A stretch of 64,000 nucleotides of DNA from Pseudomonas taetrolens (GTDB lineage: Bacteria; Pseudomonadota; Gammaproteobacteria; Pseudomonadales; Pseudomonadaceae). The position numbers and the translations under genes were made by a program. Of the stretch, positions 53,951-63,802 are shown piece by piece (within the stretch, counting starts at the first letter, position 1; each line of letters begins with the position of its first letter). The notes beneath the pieces were generated by a model that was not told where the DNA came from, searched no databases, and saw only the letters and a list, made by a program, of their open reading frames with translations. The DNA lies in assembly GCF_900475285.1 (NCBI RefSeq), contig NZ_LS483370.1:2928001-2992000 (forward strand), written 5' to 3'.

Positions 53951-54820
53951 ATGACCCTCTTGGATACACACAATCACTTTGGCTCGCAGACGCCATTCAG
54001 CAAGGCCGCGAACCAGTCGATCACGGTTGACGGCGTCTCGTTCGCCTATCGTGACGTGGGCCCCAAGACCGGGGTCCCGCTGGTGGTGTTCAATCATTGG
54101 GGCGCGGTGCTGGACAACTTCGACCCTGGGATCATCGATGGGCTGGCAAAAAAACGCCGTGTCATCACCACCGACTACCGCGGTATCGGCGGTTCGGAAG
54201 GATCCGCGCCATTGACCGTCGGCGAAATGGCTGACGATGCAATCAGCCTGATTCGTGCCCTGGGTGTCGACAAGGCTGACCTGCTCGGTTTCTCACTTGG
54301 CGGATTCGTCGCTCAAGACATCGCCCTCAAGGCGCCCGAACGGGTGCGCCGACTGATCCTCACGGGAACCGGCCCAGCCGGGGGCACAGGCATTGACCGG
54401 GTAGGCCCGGTGTCCTGGCCATTGATGATCAAAGGCTTGCTGACGCTGCGGGATCCCAAGTTCTACCTGTTCTTTACTTCGACGGCCAACGGGCGCCAAG
54501 CCGCGTCCGCGTTTTTGAAACGCTTGAAAGAACGCCAGCAGGACCGGGACAAAGGCCCAACACCCCGTGCATTGTTGCGTCAGTTGAAAGCCATCAGGGC
54601 GTGGGGCAAACAGGCCCCGCAAGACCTTGCGCGCTTGCGGGCTCCGACACTGATCGTCAACGGAGACAGCGACATCATGGTGCCCACCGTGAATTCTGTT
54701 GCACTGTCGAACCGCATTCCCGACGCACAGCTGATCATTTACCCGGATGCCGGGCATGGCGGAATTTTCCAGCACCATGCCGATTTCGTGGCGAAGGCGT
54801 TGGCGTTCCTTGAAGCCTGA
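53951..54820 (+). CDS. Alpha/beta hydrolase
   Basis: A 289-residue alpha/beta hydrolase with nucleophile Ser115 in GFSLGG, oxyanion NHWGAVLDN, an acidic residue in NGDSDIMVP and His in GHGGIFQ. It resembles 3-oxoadipate-enol-lactonase/haloperoxidase-type enzymes of Pseudomonas. It follows the SDR gene by 43 bases. Substrate unknown. Confidence 0.92.
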   Translation: MTLLDTHNHFGSQTPFSKAANQSITVDGVSFAYRDVGPKTGVPLVVFNHWGAVLDNFDPGIIDGLAKKRRVITTDYRGIGGSEGSAPLTVGEMADDAISLIRALGVDKADLLGFSLGGFVAQDIALKAPERVRRLILTGTGPAGGTGIDRVGPVSWPLMIKGLLTLRDPKFYLFFTSTANGRQAASAFLKRLKERQQDRDKGPTPRALLRQLKAIRAWGKQAPQDLARLRAPTLIVNGDSDIMVPTVNSVALSNRIPDAQLIIYPDAGHGGIFQHHADFVAKALAFLEA

Positions 54821-54898
54821 CCGCATCGAGTCTTATCGCTGCACTGTGGCAAGGGCAACCGCCACATCCTCATTTGAATCAACGAGAGCATCATTCCC

Positions 54899-55897
54899 AT
54901 GAAAGCATTTTTTATCGAGGGCTATGGCAAGCAGAACGGGGGTATCGGCGAAGTGCCCGACCCGGTACCCGGTGCCCACGATGTTTTGGTTCAAGTCCAT
55001 GCCGCGAGCGTGAACCCGCTGGATTCGAAGATCAGGACGGGCGAATTCAAACTGATCCTGCCTTATTCTTTTCCCTTGATCCTCGGCAATGACCTGGCCG
55101 GGACCGTGGTTCGCACCGGCTCGTCGGTAACGCTATTCAAGCCGGGGGACGAGGTCTATGCGCGCCCTCCTGATAACCGGATCGGGACCTTTGCGCAGCT
55201 GATCGCCGTGAACGAGGACGCGCTCGCGCTGAAACCCTCCCGCCTCGACATGGCCGAAGCCGCGTCCATCCCCTTGGCCGCGCTGACGGCCTGGCAGGCA
55301 CTCGTGGAAACTGCAGGATTGAAAAAAGGCCAGAAGGTGCTGATTCACGCCGGTTCCGGCGGTGTCGGAACCCTTGCTATCCAGCTTGCAAAACACCTTG
55401 GCGCCTTTGTTGCCACAACCACCAGCACGCCGAATGTCGAGTGGGTAAAAGCGCTCGGGGCGGATCTGGTCATCGATTACAAAAAGCAAAACTTTGAAAC
55501 CCAATTGCAGGGTTATGACGTGGTCTTGAACAGCCTCGGTACCGATGTGCTGGTCAAATCACTCAAGGTGCTCAAGCCTGGCGGCCAGCTCATTTCCATT
55601 TCAGGGCCGCCGACCGCCCTGTTCGCCCAGCAGCAACGTTTGTCCTGGGGGTTGCGGCAAGTGATGCGTTTGCTGAGCTGGGGAGTCCGCAGAAAGGCTC
55701 GCAAGCACGGGGTCAGCTACACCTTTTTGTTCATGCGCGCGAACGGCGCTCAACTGAAGGAAATCACCACGCTCATCGAGGCAGGCGCCATCAAACCGGT
55801 CATCGACCGCTCCTTTGCCTTCGAATCAACGGCAGAGGCGTTGCGGTATGTCGAACAAGGCAGATCCCACGGAAAAGTCATCGTAACCCTCAAATGA
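54899..55897 (+). CDS. NADP-dependent medium-chain oxidoreductase (quinone reductase type)
   Basis: A 332-residue medium-chain reductase: GroES-like N-terminus (ILGNDLAGTVVR), Rossmann motif HAGSGGVGTLAIQLAK near 142-157, no zinc-binding cysteines. This places it with NADPH:quinone reductases/enoyl reductases. Last gene of the TetR-associated cluster, so the cluster could respond to a reactive aldehyde, quinone or enone. Confidence 0.92.
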   Translation: MKAFFIEGYGKQNGGIGEVPDPVPGAHDVLVQVHAASVNPLDSKIRTGEFKLILPYSFPLILGNDLAGTVVRTGSSVTLFKPGDEVYARPPDNRIGTFAQLIAVNEDALALKPSRLDMAEAASIPLAALTAWQALVETAGLKKGQKVLIHAGSGGVGTLAIQLAKHLGAFVATTTSTPNVEWVKALGADLVIDYKKQNFETQLQGYDVVLNSLGTDVLVKSLKVLKPGGQLISISGPPTALFAQQQRLSWGLRQVMRLLSWGVRRKARKHGVSYTFLFMRANGAQLKEITTLIEAGAIKPVIDRSFAFESTAEALRYVEQGRSHGKVIVTLK

Positions 55898-55942
55898 TCA
55901 CCCGAATCAGGTGACGAACCGTTTGCGCGCCTGACATCGGGC

Positions 55943-56638
55943 TCAGGCCAGCAGCTCGGAGATCCACCGCGCTTGCCGGGAGAGGTCCTGAACCTTGTCC
56001 TCGGGCACGGCCTGCTGCGCCCGGGCGAAGTTGTTCAGGGTCTGCTGCTTCAGGCGCAGCAGACGCTGCCACTTGAGCAGAAAGGCCGGGCTGCGGGCCT
56101 GCATCAACAGCGGGCCGAAGTAGAGTTCCCTGGCGCTGTACAGCACCGGCCCGGCGCGCTCGGCGACGATGATTTCATAGTCGAAGCGGTTTTCGCGCAG
56201 CACTTCTTCATGGAGGATGCAGTAGCCATTGTCCATCAACCATTGGCGCAAGGGCTGCTCGCCCCCATTGGGCTGCAGGATCAACCGTTCCTGCCCGCTC
56301 AGGCGCGCCTTGCCGCTGTCGAGGATGTCACGGATGGTCTCGCCGCCCATGCCGCAGAGGCTGATCGCGGTGATGGCGTCTTGCGGTTCGATCGCCGCCA
56401 GGCCACTGGCCAGGCGCACGCTGATCTGCTGCTCCAGGCCCGTCTCACGCACGGTGCGCTCGGCCGAACGGAACGGCGTCAGCGCCACCTCGCCCGCCAC
56501 CGCTCTCGCAATCGCACCACGGCGGATCAAGGCCACCGGCAGGTAGCCGTGGTCAGAGCCGATATCGGCCAGATGTGCACCGACTGGCATCTGCGCCGCC
56601 ACCCGCTCCAGACGCCGGGACAAAGTGTGTTCGTTCAA
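55943..56638 (-). CDS. trmK: TrmK-like tRNA (adenine22-N1)-methyltransferase
   Basis: A 231-residue SAM-dependent methyltransferase: motif I ADIGSDHGYLPVALI, then AISLCGMGGETI and ILQPNGGEQPLRQWL, all typical of TrmK/YqfN. It would methylate A22 of certain tRNAs. I choose a TTG start at 56638 with AAGGA 7 bases upstream (MNEHTLSRRL), since the longer ATG form at 56680 has a non-conserved extension. Downstream of an epoxide hydrolase on the same strand. Confidence 0.88.
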   Translation of the reverse strand: MNEHTLSRRLERVAAQMPVGAHLADIGSDHGYLPVALIRRGAIARAVAGEVALTPFRSAERTVRETGLEQQISVRLASGLAAIEPQDAITAISLCGMGGETIRDILDSGKARLSGQERLILQPNGGEQPLRQWLMDNGYCILHEEVLRENRFDYEIIVAERAGPVLYSARELYFGPLLMQARSPAFLLKWQRLLRLKQQTLNNFARAQQAVPEDKVQDLSRQARWISELLA

Positions 56639-56686
56639 CTGCAGTTCCTTTTCACGCAATCGGCCATTATAACGACACAACGCGTT

Positions 56687-57853
56687 TTAAAACCCCGCGC
56701 CCCCACGCAAAGGGCTGAAGAACGCCCTTATTTCCCTGGCCAGGATCTGAGGTTGCTCCAATGCAGCAAAATGACCTCCATGGGCGACCTGTTCCCAGTG
56801 ACGCACGTCAAATACACGTTCGACCCAACTGCGCGGAGGCATGGGCAATTCTTTGGGGAACAGGGACACACCCAGTGGCGGGCCGACTCGCTCCCCCGGT
56901 TTGAAGGTCAGTGGATTTTGCCGATTCTCCTTGTAGAGCCGCAGGCTTGCGTGCACGCTCCCGCTAAACCAGTACAGGGCAATGTCGGTGAGAAGCGTGT
57001 CGAACGACACGACCTGTTCCAGGTCATCGGGATGATCAACCCACGCATGAAACTTTTCGACTATCCATGCTGCAAGCCCGAGTGGCGAGTCTGCCAAGGC
57101 GAACGCCAGTGTCTGAGGTTTTGTGCTGTGCAATGCCGCATAGGCCCCTTCTGACGCGGCAAAGTGTGTGCTCCGGGCCAGGAAATCCTCTTCTTGCTCG
57201 CTCAAGGCCTTTTGGTCGGCGCCCAGCGGTGGCCGATAACTCCCTGGAATGTAATTGAGATGAGCGCCGATAATCTGTGGTTGGTGATCACGGGCGAGCC
57301 ACATTGAAACGCCAGCGCCGATATCCCCTCCTTGGGCGCCAAAACGGTCATACCCCAGCTGCCCCATGAGTGCTTTCCATAGGGCCGCAATCTGTCTTGA
57401 GCTCATTCCGGCCTGTGTCGGTGCAGGCGAGCAGCCGTAGCCTGGAAGAGACGGCACTACCACATCAAACGCATCAGCGGCATCGCCACCGTGTGCTGCA
57501 GGGTCCGTCAGCAGAGGGAGCATCTGTTCCATTTCCAGAAATGAGCCCGGCCAGCCGTGAGTAATAACCAGAGGCATGGGCTTGGGGCCCTTCCCGCGCT
57601 GATGCAAGAAGTGAATGGCCTGGCCATCGACCTGCGCCATGAACTGCGGCAACCGGTTGATCCGCTGCTCATGCGCTCGCCAATCAAAGTGATTGCACCA
57701 ATGCTCATGGAGACGCTGAAGAAAAGCCGGGTTGCTGCCCTCTTCCCAGCTGTCTGGTTTCAAAGCGTCGGGGAAACGCGAATGGCGTAGCCGCTGCTGA
57801 AGGTCGTTCAACTGAGCATCGCTCACGGCCAAGGTATAAGGACGAACGGGCAT
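56687..57853 (-). CDS. Epoxide hydrolase (EHN domain type)
   Basis: A 388-residue enzyme with an N-terminal EHN lid domain (about 1-105; RLPQFMAQVDGQAIHFLHQR) and an alpha/beta hydrolase core. HGWPG (99-103) is the oxyanion motif, Asp177 (GAQGGDIGAG) the nucleophile, and the His in HGGHFAALEQP the base. It hydrolyses epoxides to diols in the cytosol. It is 202 bases downstream of an SDR gene on the same strand. Confidence 0.93.
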   Translation of the reverse strand: MPVRPYTLAVSDAQLNDLQQRLRHSRFPDALKPDSWEEGSNPAFLQRLHEHWCNHFDWRAHEQRINRLPQFMAQVDGQAIHFLHQRGKGPKPMPLVITHGWPGSFLEMEQMLPLLTDPAAHGGDAADAFDVVVPSLPGYGCSPAPTQAGMSSRQIAALWKALMGQLGYDRFGAQGGDIGAGVSMWLARDHQPQIIGAHLNYIPGSYRPPLGADQKALSEQEEDFLARSTHFAASEGAYAALHSTKPQTLAFALADSPLGLAAWIVEKFHAWVDHPDDLEQVVSFDTLLTDIALYWFSGSVHASLRLYKENRQNPLTFKPGERVGPPLGVSLFPKELPMPPRSWVERVFDVRHWEQVAHGGHFAALEQPQILAREIRAFFSPLRGGAGF

Positions 57854-58055
57854 GATAGTTTCCTGTGAGGATAAACACGCTGGATGATGGAACGGTTTCG
57901 CGACCAGGCAATCCCCCCACTCATGGTCGAATCAGCCCTTCACGCCTTAAAGAACGAAAATACGTTCACGCCACATCCCGAACTCACGGGTATACACCAT
58001 TCGAATCATTTTCTCAGGCACACGCGTCCGTGCGCCTTCGGTTCAACCCGTCGCG

Positions 58056-58805
58056 TTAGTAACCAACGCCGCGCACACCGCCTGACGCACGGATCGATTC
58101 GCCTGTGACCCAGTGCGACGCTTCGGACGCCAAAAACACTGCCAGCGGTGCGATGTCTTCAGGCTCTCCAAAGCGCCCCAACGGAGTGCCCGCGAGAAGT
58201 TTTTCGCCCAACTCGCCGGCAAAATTTCCGTCAGTAGCCGGCGTGTTTGTATGCCCGGGCAGGATCGAGTTGACTCTGATTCCACGCGGCCCCAGCTCTC
58301 TGGCCAGGGCGAAGGTCAAGGTATCGACGGCGCCCTTGGTCGCCGCATACACGCTCGAAGCCAGGTAGGGATCGGTGCTGAGAATCGAGCTGATATTGAT
58401 GATGCTGCCTGTCGGTCCTAGCAGTTTGACGGCCTCACGCACCGCAAGCAGGTAGCCCAGCACATTCAGGTTGAATTGCGTATGGAAGGCCTCTTCTGTC
58501 AGGTCATCGATCATCTGGAACACTGCCACGCCGGCATTGTTGACCAGAATATCCAGGCTGCCGTACTTCGTCCGGACCGTGTCAAACAGGCGCACAACAT
58601 CGGCTGCCTGGCTCATGTCTGCCTGTATGGCGAAAGCTGAGCCGCCGTGCTCTGTGATATGCGCCACCACAGCATCCGCGTCAGGCTGGCTGGAGGCATA
58701 GTTGATGATGACCGTTGCGCCCTGCGCACCCAATGCTTTGGCGATTCCGGCGCCTATGCCTTTCGACGCACCAGTGACAACCGCTATTTTTCCTTCGAGT
58801 TTCAT
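58056..58805 (-). CDS. Short-chain dehydrogenase (module 1)
   Basis: A 249-residue SDR of the FabG-like type: TGASKGIG at 11-18, NNAG near 90, catalytic Ser in NISSIL and Tyr/Lys in YAATKG. It diverges from the AraC_N-type regulator at 58999. The same arrangement recurs in module 2 (61279-63062). Substrate unknown. Confidence 0.93.
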   Translation of the reverse strand: MKLEGKIAVVTGASKGIGAGIAKALGAQGATVIINYASSQPDADAVVAHITEHGGSAFAIQADMSQAADVVRLFDTVRTKYGSLDILVNNAGVAVFQMIDDLTEEAFHTQFNLNVLGYLLAVREAVKLLGPTGSIINISSILSTDPYLASSVYAATKGAVDTLTFALARELGPRGIRVNSILPGHTNTPATDGNFAGELGEKLLAGTPLGRFGEPEDIAPLAVFLASEASHWVTGESIRASGGVRGVGY

Positions 58806-58998
58806 AACCTGACCTTTTTGACGTTGACTGAACCGAGGCGTTGTTGCTGCCGGATCGTGAATGACGGGCCTGCAACAAACTACGTGCCATCAGTATTCCG
58901 GTAGCGGGCCCACCAACGTTTGCCGGTTATTCGCACATCCTTGCCTATTCTTCTCAGCTGGCTTGCTATGCCCGAGGATATGGCTCACGGTGAGAGGC

Positions 58999-59868
58999 AT
59001 GAACAAACCGATGGCAGAACTGCGCAGCATCGTGATGCGCGCACAAGACACGTGGACCGAAACCGGATTGCCCCGTGTGGCAATGGTTCGGGCCGAGGCC
59101 TGTGCGGATCAGGTTTATCAGCCGATGCTGCATCTGGTGCTTCAGGGCACCAAGACGCTGTCGATAGGGGAAGAGATTGTCAGGTATCCGGCAGGCAGCT
59201 ATTTTCTGGTGCCTGTCGATGTGCCCGCCACGGGCCAGATTCAGCCCGAGACAGCGGATCAACCCTATCTGGCGGTCAGCCTGACCCTGGACCCGAATGT
59301 AATCGCTACGCTGCTGATGGACGAGGGCAAGACGCCAAGAGCGCCACAAAATGCGTGTTTCGAGGGTGTGCTGGCACCCGCGGAAATGATCGATGCCTGG
59401 TTACGCATGATGCGCCTCATGGATCGCCCGCATGAGGCTGTGGTACTGGCACCGATGATCGAGCGCGAGGTTTTGTTCCGTGCCTTGCAGGGGCCACAGG
59501 GAGGAATTCTGCGTGACGTAGCGCGACCGGATGGCCGGATGACACAGATCCGCCGAGTCACCCAGTGGATTCGCGAGCATTACACCGAACCTTTTCGCGT
59601 CGAGCCGCTCGCGCTCATGTCCGGCATGAGCGTGGCGGCCTTTTACCGGCACTTCAAATCGGTAACGGCCATGACGCCGATCCAATATCAGAAACGCCTG
59701 CGTTTGCTGAGGGCTCGCTGGTTGCTGCTGTTCGATACGCTGGACGCGACGTCCATTGCCTACACCGTAGGCTATGAAAGCGCGTCGCAATTCAATCGGG
59801 AGTACGCGCGGTTATTTGGCCTGCCGCCTGCGCGGGATGCGGCAAGATTCAGGTCGCCCGCCTCGTGA
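58999..59868 (+). CDS. AraC_N-type AraC-family regulator (module 1)
   Basis: A 289-residue regulator with an N-terminal AraC_N domain (about 1-160; YQPMLHLVLQGTKTLSIGEE and YLAVSLTLDPNVIATLL) and a C-terminal double helix-turn-helix (SVAAFYRHFKSVTAMTPIQY, then YESASQFNREYARLFGLPP). It diverges from the module 1 SDR. It is clearly paralogous to the regulator at 62160. The ATG at 58999 is preceded by GGTGAG; a longer form from 58861 is unlikely. Confidence 0.93.
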   Translation: MNKPMAELRSIVMRAQDTWTETGLPRVAMVRAEACADQVYQPMLHLVLQGTKTLSIGEEIVRYPAGSYFLVPVDVPATGQIQPETADQPYLAVSLTLDPNVIATLLMDEGKTPRAPQNACFEGVLAPAEMIDAWLRMMRLMDRPHEAVVLAPMIEREVLFRALQGPQGGILRDVARPDGRMTQIRRVTQWIREHYTEPFRVEPLALMSGMSVAAFYRHFKSVTAMTPIQYQKRLRLLRARWLLLFDTLDATSIAYTVGYESASQFNREYARLFGLPPARDAARFRSPAS

Positions 59869-59884
59869 GTGACCGCCTCCATTC

Positions 59885-60862
59885 TTACAGGTCACTGATT
59901 ACCGTACCCGCAATGCTCTCGGCAAATCCACCACCGAAGACCCGTACCGGGGTTGTAAATCCAGGCCGGCGCTCGCCTTCCAATACGCGACGGGCTGCTT
60001 CGACGGCCGCCAGCGGCGTATAGGAGTAACCATTCACGGTTTCGATCACAGACCGGGCGATTGCCCCTCCGGCGCCAGTGACCTCAACCACCGCGCGCGC
60101 CCGATGGGCCTCCCTCTCTTCTGCCGTTGGACCATCAGGCAGTCGGGACAGATCACCTTCTGGAAACGCATCGCCCGCGATATGCACGAACATCGCAATA
60201 TCAGGAATGCCAGTCGAGTGCCAGCCGGTTACCAGATCACCGAAAGACAGCGGTACGCAGAGAACCGGACCGTCACCAAAATCAAAGTGACGTGGCGTGG
60301 CATCGGGCGTTGAGACGAGTTCGCCATCGACCCTCGCGAGCACACCTGCACTGATGATTTCGCTGACGCTCATGGCCGACCCACGGGACATCGCCCCGGG
60401 GACTTGAAGCGCGATGCTCAGCGCCAGAGGCCGCTCTACGCGCTGGGCGACATGCACTGCCAGCGAGTCGGTAGGGACAACATCCCAGCCGACACCAGGC
60501 AGCAGCATCACGTCATTGGAGGCCGCTTCAGCACCCAGCCTCTCGGCAAGCCGGTAAACATTGATTTCGGCGGTAATGTCCAGATAGTCGACCCCGGCCT
60601 TGATGCAAGCGCGCATCAAAGGTTCGGCCGTGTGCGCAAACGGTCCCGCGAAATTGAGCAATACCGAGATGTCTGTTAAAGCGTTCTCGACATCCGCGCC
60701 GGTATCGAACACGCGAAAAGGCACGTCCAGATGCGCAGCGAGTGCCGCAAGACGCGAGTGATTGCGCCCGGCGATTTCGAATGTCAGGCCGAGCGCTTTC
60801 GCGCGTTCTGCAGCCATACGACCGGTATAGCCTGTCGCCCCGTAAATCAGAAGGATGCTCAT
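59885..60862 (-). CDS. Saccharopine-dehydrogenase-like Rossmann protein
   Basis: A 325-residue protein with a Rossmann start (LLIYGATGYTGRMAAERAKAL) and NFAGPFAHTAEPLMRACIKAG, as in the trans-acting enoyl reductase/saccharopine dehydrogenase-like family. It lacks the aminoadipate-binding domain of true saccharopine dehydrogenase. Its start overlaps the stop of the VOC gene (ATGA, 60859-60862), so they are coupled. Part of module 2. Confidence 0.87.
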   Translation of the reverse strand: MSILLIYGATGYTGRMAAERAKALGLTFEIAGRNHSRLAALAAHLDVPFRVFDTGADVENALTDISVLLNFAGPFAHTAEPLMRACIKAGVDYLDITAEINVYRLAERLGAEAASNDVMLLPGVGWDVVPTDSLAVHVAQRVERPLALSIALQVPGAMSRGSAMSVSEIISAGVLARVDGELVSTPDATPRHFDFGDGPVLCVPLSFGDLVTGWHSTGIPDIAMFVHIAGDAFPEGDLSRLPDGPTAEEREAHRARAVVEVTGAGGAIARSVIETVNGYSYTPLAAVEAARRVLEGERRPGFTTPVRVFGGGFAESIAGTVISDL

Positions 60863-61260
60863 TGGGTGTGCTGCCATTTTTTGTAGACGAATTCGAGGCT
60901 GTAGCCATCCGGGTCCAGCACATTGGCAGCGTAGTAGTCGGGGTCGTAGTGCAAACGCGCCCCAGGCCGGCCATTGTCGACCGCCCCCTGCTGTATGGCA
61001 GCGGCATAAGCGGCATCAACTTCAGCCTTGCTGTTTGCGACAAAACCAACATGTACCGCACGTCCTTCGACAACGCCCTCACGCAGCCAGAAAAACATCC
61101 GCCCATTGGCTCCGAAGCCTTTCAGGTCAGGATGACCCGGCGGGCCGTCCTTGCCGTCGTAGTCCAGGCGCGCGGTGATACCCAGCGGGGTCAGGGTCGC
61201 TTCATAGAAACGGATGGAGCGTGCGATGTCGCTCACGGATAAAAAGATGTGGTCCAGCAT
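60859..61260 (-). CDS. VOC/glyoxalase-family protein
   Basis: A 133-residue vicinal-oxygen-chelate protein: HIFLSVSDIARSIRFYEATL at the start and NVLDPDGYSLEFVYK at the end, with candidate metal ligands His at 4 and Glu near 124. Such proteins act as isomerases, dioxygenases or antibiotic-binding proteins. It is 18 bases downstream of the module 2 SDR and coupled to the next gene. Confidence 0.91.
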   Translation of the reverse strand: MLDHIFLSVSDIARSIRFYEATLTPLGITARLDYDGKDGPPGHPDLKGFGANGRMFFWLREGVVEGRAVHVGFVANSKAEVDAAYAAAIQQGAVDNGRPGARLHYDPDYYAANVLDPDGYSLEFVYKKWQHTQ

Positions 61261-61278
61261 GGCAATACCCTCATGTAG

Positions 61279-62022
61279 TCAGATGTTGTAGCCGCCGGAG
61301 ACTTCGAGGGTCTGGGCATTGATCCAGGCGCCCTCCTCTGACAGTAACATGGCGATAACGTGCGCGACGTCTTCCGGCTCGCCGACCCGGCCGAGTGCCG
61401 TTTGCGCCCTCAGCTGTGCCTCGAACTCAGCATTCAGCCCGCCGCCCAATTCGGTACGGATGGCACCGGGTGATACAGCGTTGGCCCGTATTCGCCGCTC
61501 GCCGAACTCTTTGGCCATGTAACGGGTTAGCACTTCGAGCCCGCCCTTGAAGGCCGCATAGGGCGCCACGCCAGCGGTGGCGACGCGGGTGGTGGCACTG
61601 CTGAGATTGACGATGCTGGCGTTTTCCGAGAACAGTGGCAGCAGGGTTTGGGTGAGGAAAAACGGCCCTTTGAGGTGCACGTTGAACAAGCCATCGAACT
61701 GCGCCTGGGTAACCGTTGCCAAGGGATTGAACAGACCGTAGCCGGCGTTGTTGACCAGTCCACTCAGCGTGGTGGCATCCCAGGTGTCCCGCAAGGTCAG
61801 TACCACGGACTGCCGAAATGCCTCGAAGCTGCCGACATCTGACACGTCGAGCTTGAGAGCGACAGCCTTGCCACCGACTCGCTCAATGCGTTCCACAACA
61901 GTGGCGGCAGCCTGGGAATCAGCGTTATAGGTCAGGATGACTCCCATGCCGCGCCGGGCAATGTGCTCGGCGGCACTGGCACCGATTCCACGGCTGCCAC
62001 CGGTAATGACGATGACGCTCAT
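61279..62022 (-). CDS. Short-chain dehydrogenase (module 2)
   Basis: A 247-residue SDR: TGGSRGIGAS at 7-16, NNAG near 91, NLSSATTR and Tyr/Lys in YAAFKGG (Phe replaces the usual small residue between Tyr and Lys). It diverges from the second AraC_N regulator and leads a VOC/Rossmann operon. Substrate unknown. Confidence 0.93.
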   Translation of the reverse strand: MSVIVITGGSRGIGASAAEHIARRGMGVILTYNADSQAAATVVERIERVGGKAVALKLDVSDVGSFEAFRQSVVLTLRDTWDATTLSGLVNNAGYGLFNPLATVTQAQFDGLFNVHLKGPFFLTQTLLPLFSENASIVNLSSATTRVATAGVAPYAAFKGGLEVLTRYMAKEFGERRIRANAVSPGAIRTELGGGLNAEFEAQLRAQTALGRVGEPEDVAHVIAMLLSEEGAWINAQTLEVSGGYNI

Positions 62023-62159
62023 CTGATGATCCTCTGTGGTTCATGTGTGTCCCCACAGTACTCATCACGATCGCCTGGGTCGTACCCATTTCTACTCGAA
62101 ACCTGCCTGTTTCTGCTTTTCGCTTGCAGGATGCCGAGTTTTGCCGTCACATGCCCGGC

Positions 62160-63062
62160 ATGGACAATCCATTGAACGAACTCAGGTCGCTCGCGGCCAA
62201 GGCTGAAAACCGCCGTACCGAAACGGGCATCCCCCGCGTGGCCATGGTTCAGGGAAAAATCCCCGAACACATGCTGGCGGCAGTCTATGACCCGATGATC
62301 AATGTGATCCTGCAAGGCAGCAAGAGCATGAGCGTGGGTGATCGGACGCTTCGGTATGACCCTGCGACCTATTTCGTCATGTCCATTGATTTACCCGCGG
62401 TGGGGGCTGTGCATCCAAGCGTATCGGGAGAGCCTTACCTGGCAGTCAGTCTGACGCTTGACCCGACCGTGCTGTCGACGCTATTTGCCGACCTGCCCGA
62501 ACCTGCCAGCCGCGTTGACAACACGCTCGGGTTTTCCGTAGCGCCTGTCACACCCGACCTGATGGATGCGTGGGTGCGAATGTTGCGATTGATGGGCGAC
62601 CCGGACGCCATCGCAGCCCTGGCCCCGGTTTATGAACGGGAAATCATCTTCCGTGTGCTCCAGGGTCCCCATGGCTGGATACTGCGGGAGATCGCAGCAC
62701 CGGACACGGCGATGGCCCGAGTCAACATGGCGATCCAGTGGATCCGCCGTGACTTCGCCGAGCCAATCGGGGTGGAACGCTTGGCGGAACGAGCATCAAT
62801 GAGCGTCTCGGCGTTTCACCGCCACTTCAAGGCAGTCACCAGCCTGAGCCCCTTGCAGTATCAGAAACGGGTTCGCCTGCTCCAGGCCAGAACACTGATG
62901 GTGGCCCATGCCAAGAGCGTCATGGCTGCAGCTTTCGAGGTTGGCTATGAAAGTGCGACACAATTCAGCAGGGATTATTCACGGGTGTTTGGACTGCCTC
63001 CTGCACAGGATGTCGGGAGGATCTTCAGGGAAACGAGCGCCAGCGGACAGCCAGCCTGTTGA
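62160..63062 (+). CDS. AraC_N-type AraC-family regulator (module 2)
   Basis: A 300-residue paralogue of the module 1 regulator: MDNPLNELRS aligns with MNKPMAELRS, YLAVSLTLDPTVLSTLF with the same region of the other, and the ends (YESATQFSRDYSRVFGLPP) are near identical. That alignment supports the start at 62160 over 62043 or 62151. It diverges from the module 2 SDR operon, its probable target. Confidence 0.92.
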   Translation: MDNPLNELRSLAAKAENRRTETGIPRVAMVQGKIPEHMLAAVYDPMINVILQGSKSMSVGDRTLRYDPATYFVMSIDLPAVGAVHPSVSGEPYLAVSLTLDPTVLSTLFADLPEPASRVDNTLGFSVAPVTPDLMDAWVRMLRLMGDPDAIAALAPVYEREIIFRVLQGPHGWILREIAAPDTAMARVNMAIQWIRRDFAEPIGVERLAERASMSVSAFHRHFKAVTSLSPLQYQKRVRLLQARTLMVAHAKSVMAAAFEVGYESATQFSRDYSRVFGLPPAQDVGRIFRETSASGQPAC

Positions 63063-63175
63063 GGGCTTCCGGGCTTTAACTCCTGGGGACATTGCTCCTG
63101 CCAGGACCGCTAGCCCTGTCCCTGATGAAGGTGACGGCCGCATCGGCGAGCGCCACCTTCAACCGCCTGTGCCGC

Positions 63176-63802
63176 TTAAACGGCTTTCTCCACGTTAAAG
63201 CCGTCGAAGTTTTCAAAAACGCCCATAAAGCCCGGGATACTGGCCTCACGCGCCCAGTCGCGTTGCAGCTCGCAATACATCTGCACGCGACTGATCAGTT
63301 TTGCGCCCGCTTGTTCAATTCGTCGCAACGCGGCTTCGTGTGCGGCCGGCGAGGTTCCACCGACGGCATCAATCGGTACATAGACCTCATACCCTTCCTG
63401 GATTGCGTCGAGTACCGGGAAAGTCAGGCAGGCCTCGGTCCACAGTGCGGTCATGATCAGCTTGCGGCGGCCCAGCGCCTTGACCGCTTGCTTGAACTCG
63501 GTGTCTTCCCAGCTGTTGATCGAGGTGCGGTCGTAGGTCGGCAAGTGACCGAGCACATCTTGCAGTTGCTGAATCGGCGGCTTGTTGCGGCCAGTGCCAA
63601 CGTTGACGGTGGAATGGATGATGGGGAGGTTGTAGTTGACCGCCGCCTTGGCAACGCTGGTGATGTTGAACACCAGTTCATCGCGGGACATCGAGCGGAT
63701 CGAGGACACCTGGAGCGGCTGGTAGTCGATGATGATCAGCGCCGAATTGTCGGGGGTCAGGAGCTGGTCAGTGTGGGGGTTGCGCAGAGTCTCGCTGGTC
63801 AT
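63176..63802 (-). CDS. YcaC-like isochorismatase-fold hydrolase
   Basis: A 208-residue cysteine hydrolase of the isochorismatase family. Candidate triad: Asp26 (LIIIDYQ), Lys in KLIMTAL, and Cys in LWTEACLTFPVLDA; VDAVGGTSPAAHEAAL follows as in YcaC. It lies convergent with the module 2 AraC gene. GGATCC-type purines precede the start. Substrate unknown; the family hydrolyses amides and related compounds. Confidence 0.9.
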   Translation of the reverse strand: MTSETLRNPHTDQLLTPDNSALIIIDYQPLQVSSIRSMSRDELVFNITSVAKAAVNYNLPIIHSTVNVGTGRNKPPIQQLQDVLGHLPTYDRTSINSWEDTEFKQAVKALGRRKLIMTALWTEACLTFPVLDAIQEGYEVYVPIDAVGGTSPAAHEAALRRIEQAGAKLISRVQMYCELQRDWAREASIPGFMGVFENFDGFNVEKAV

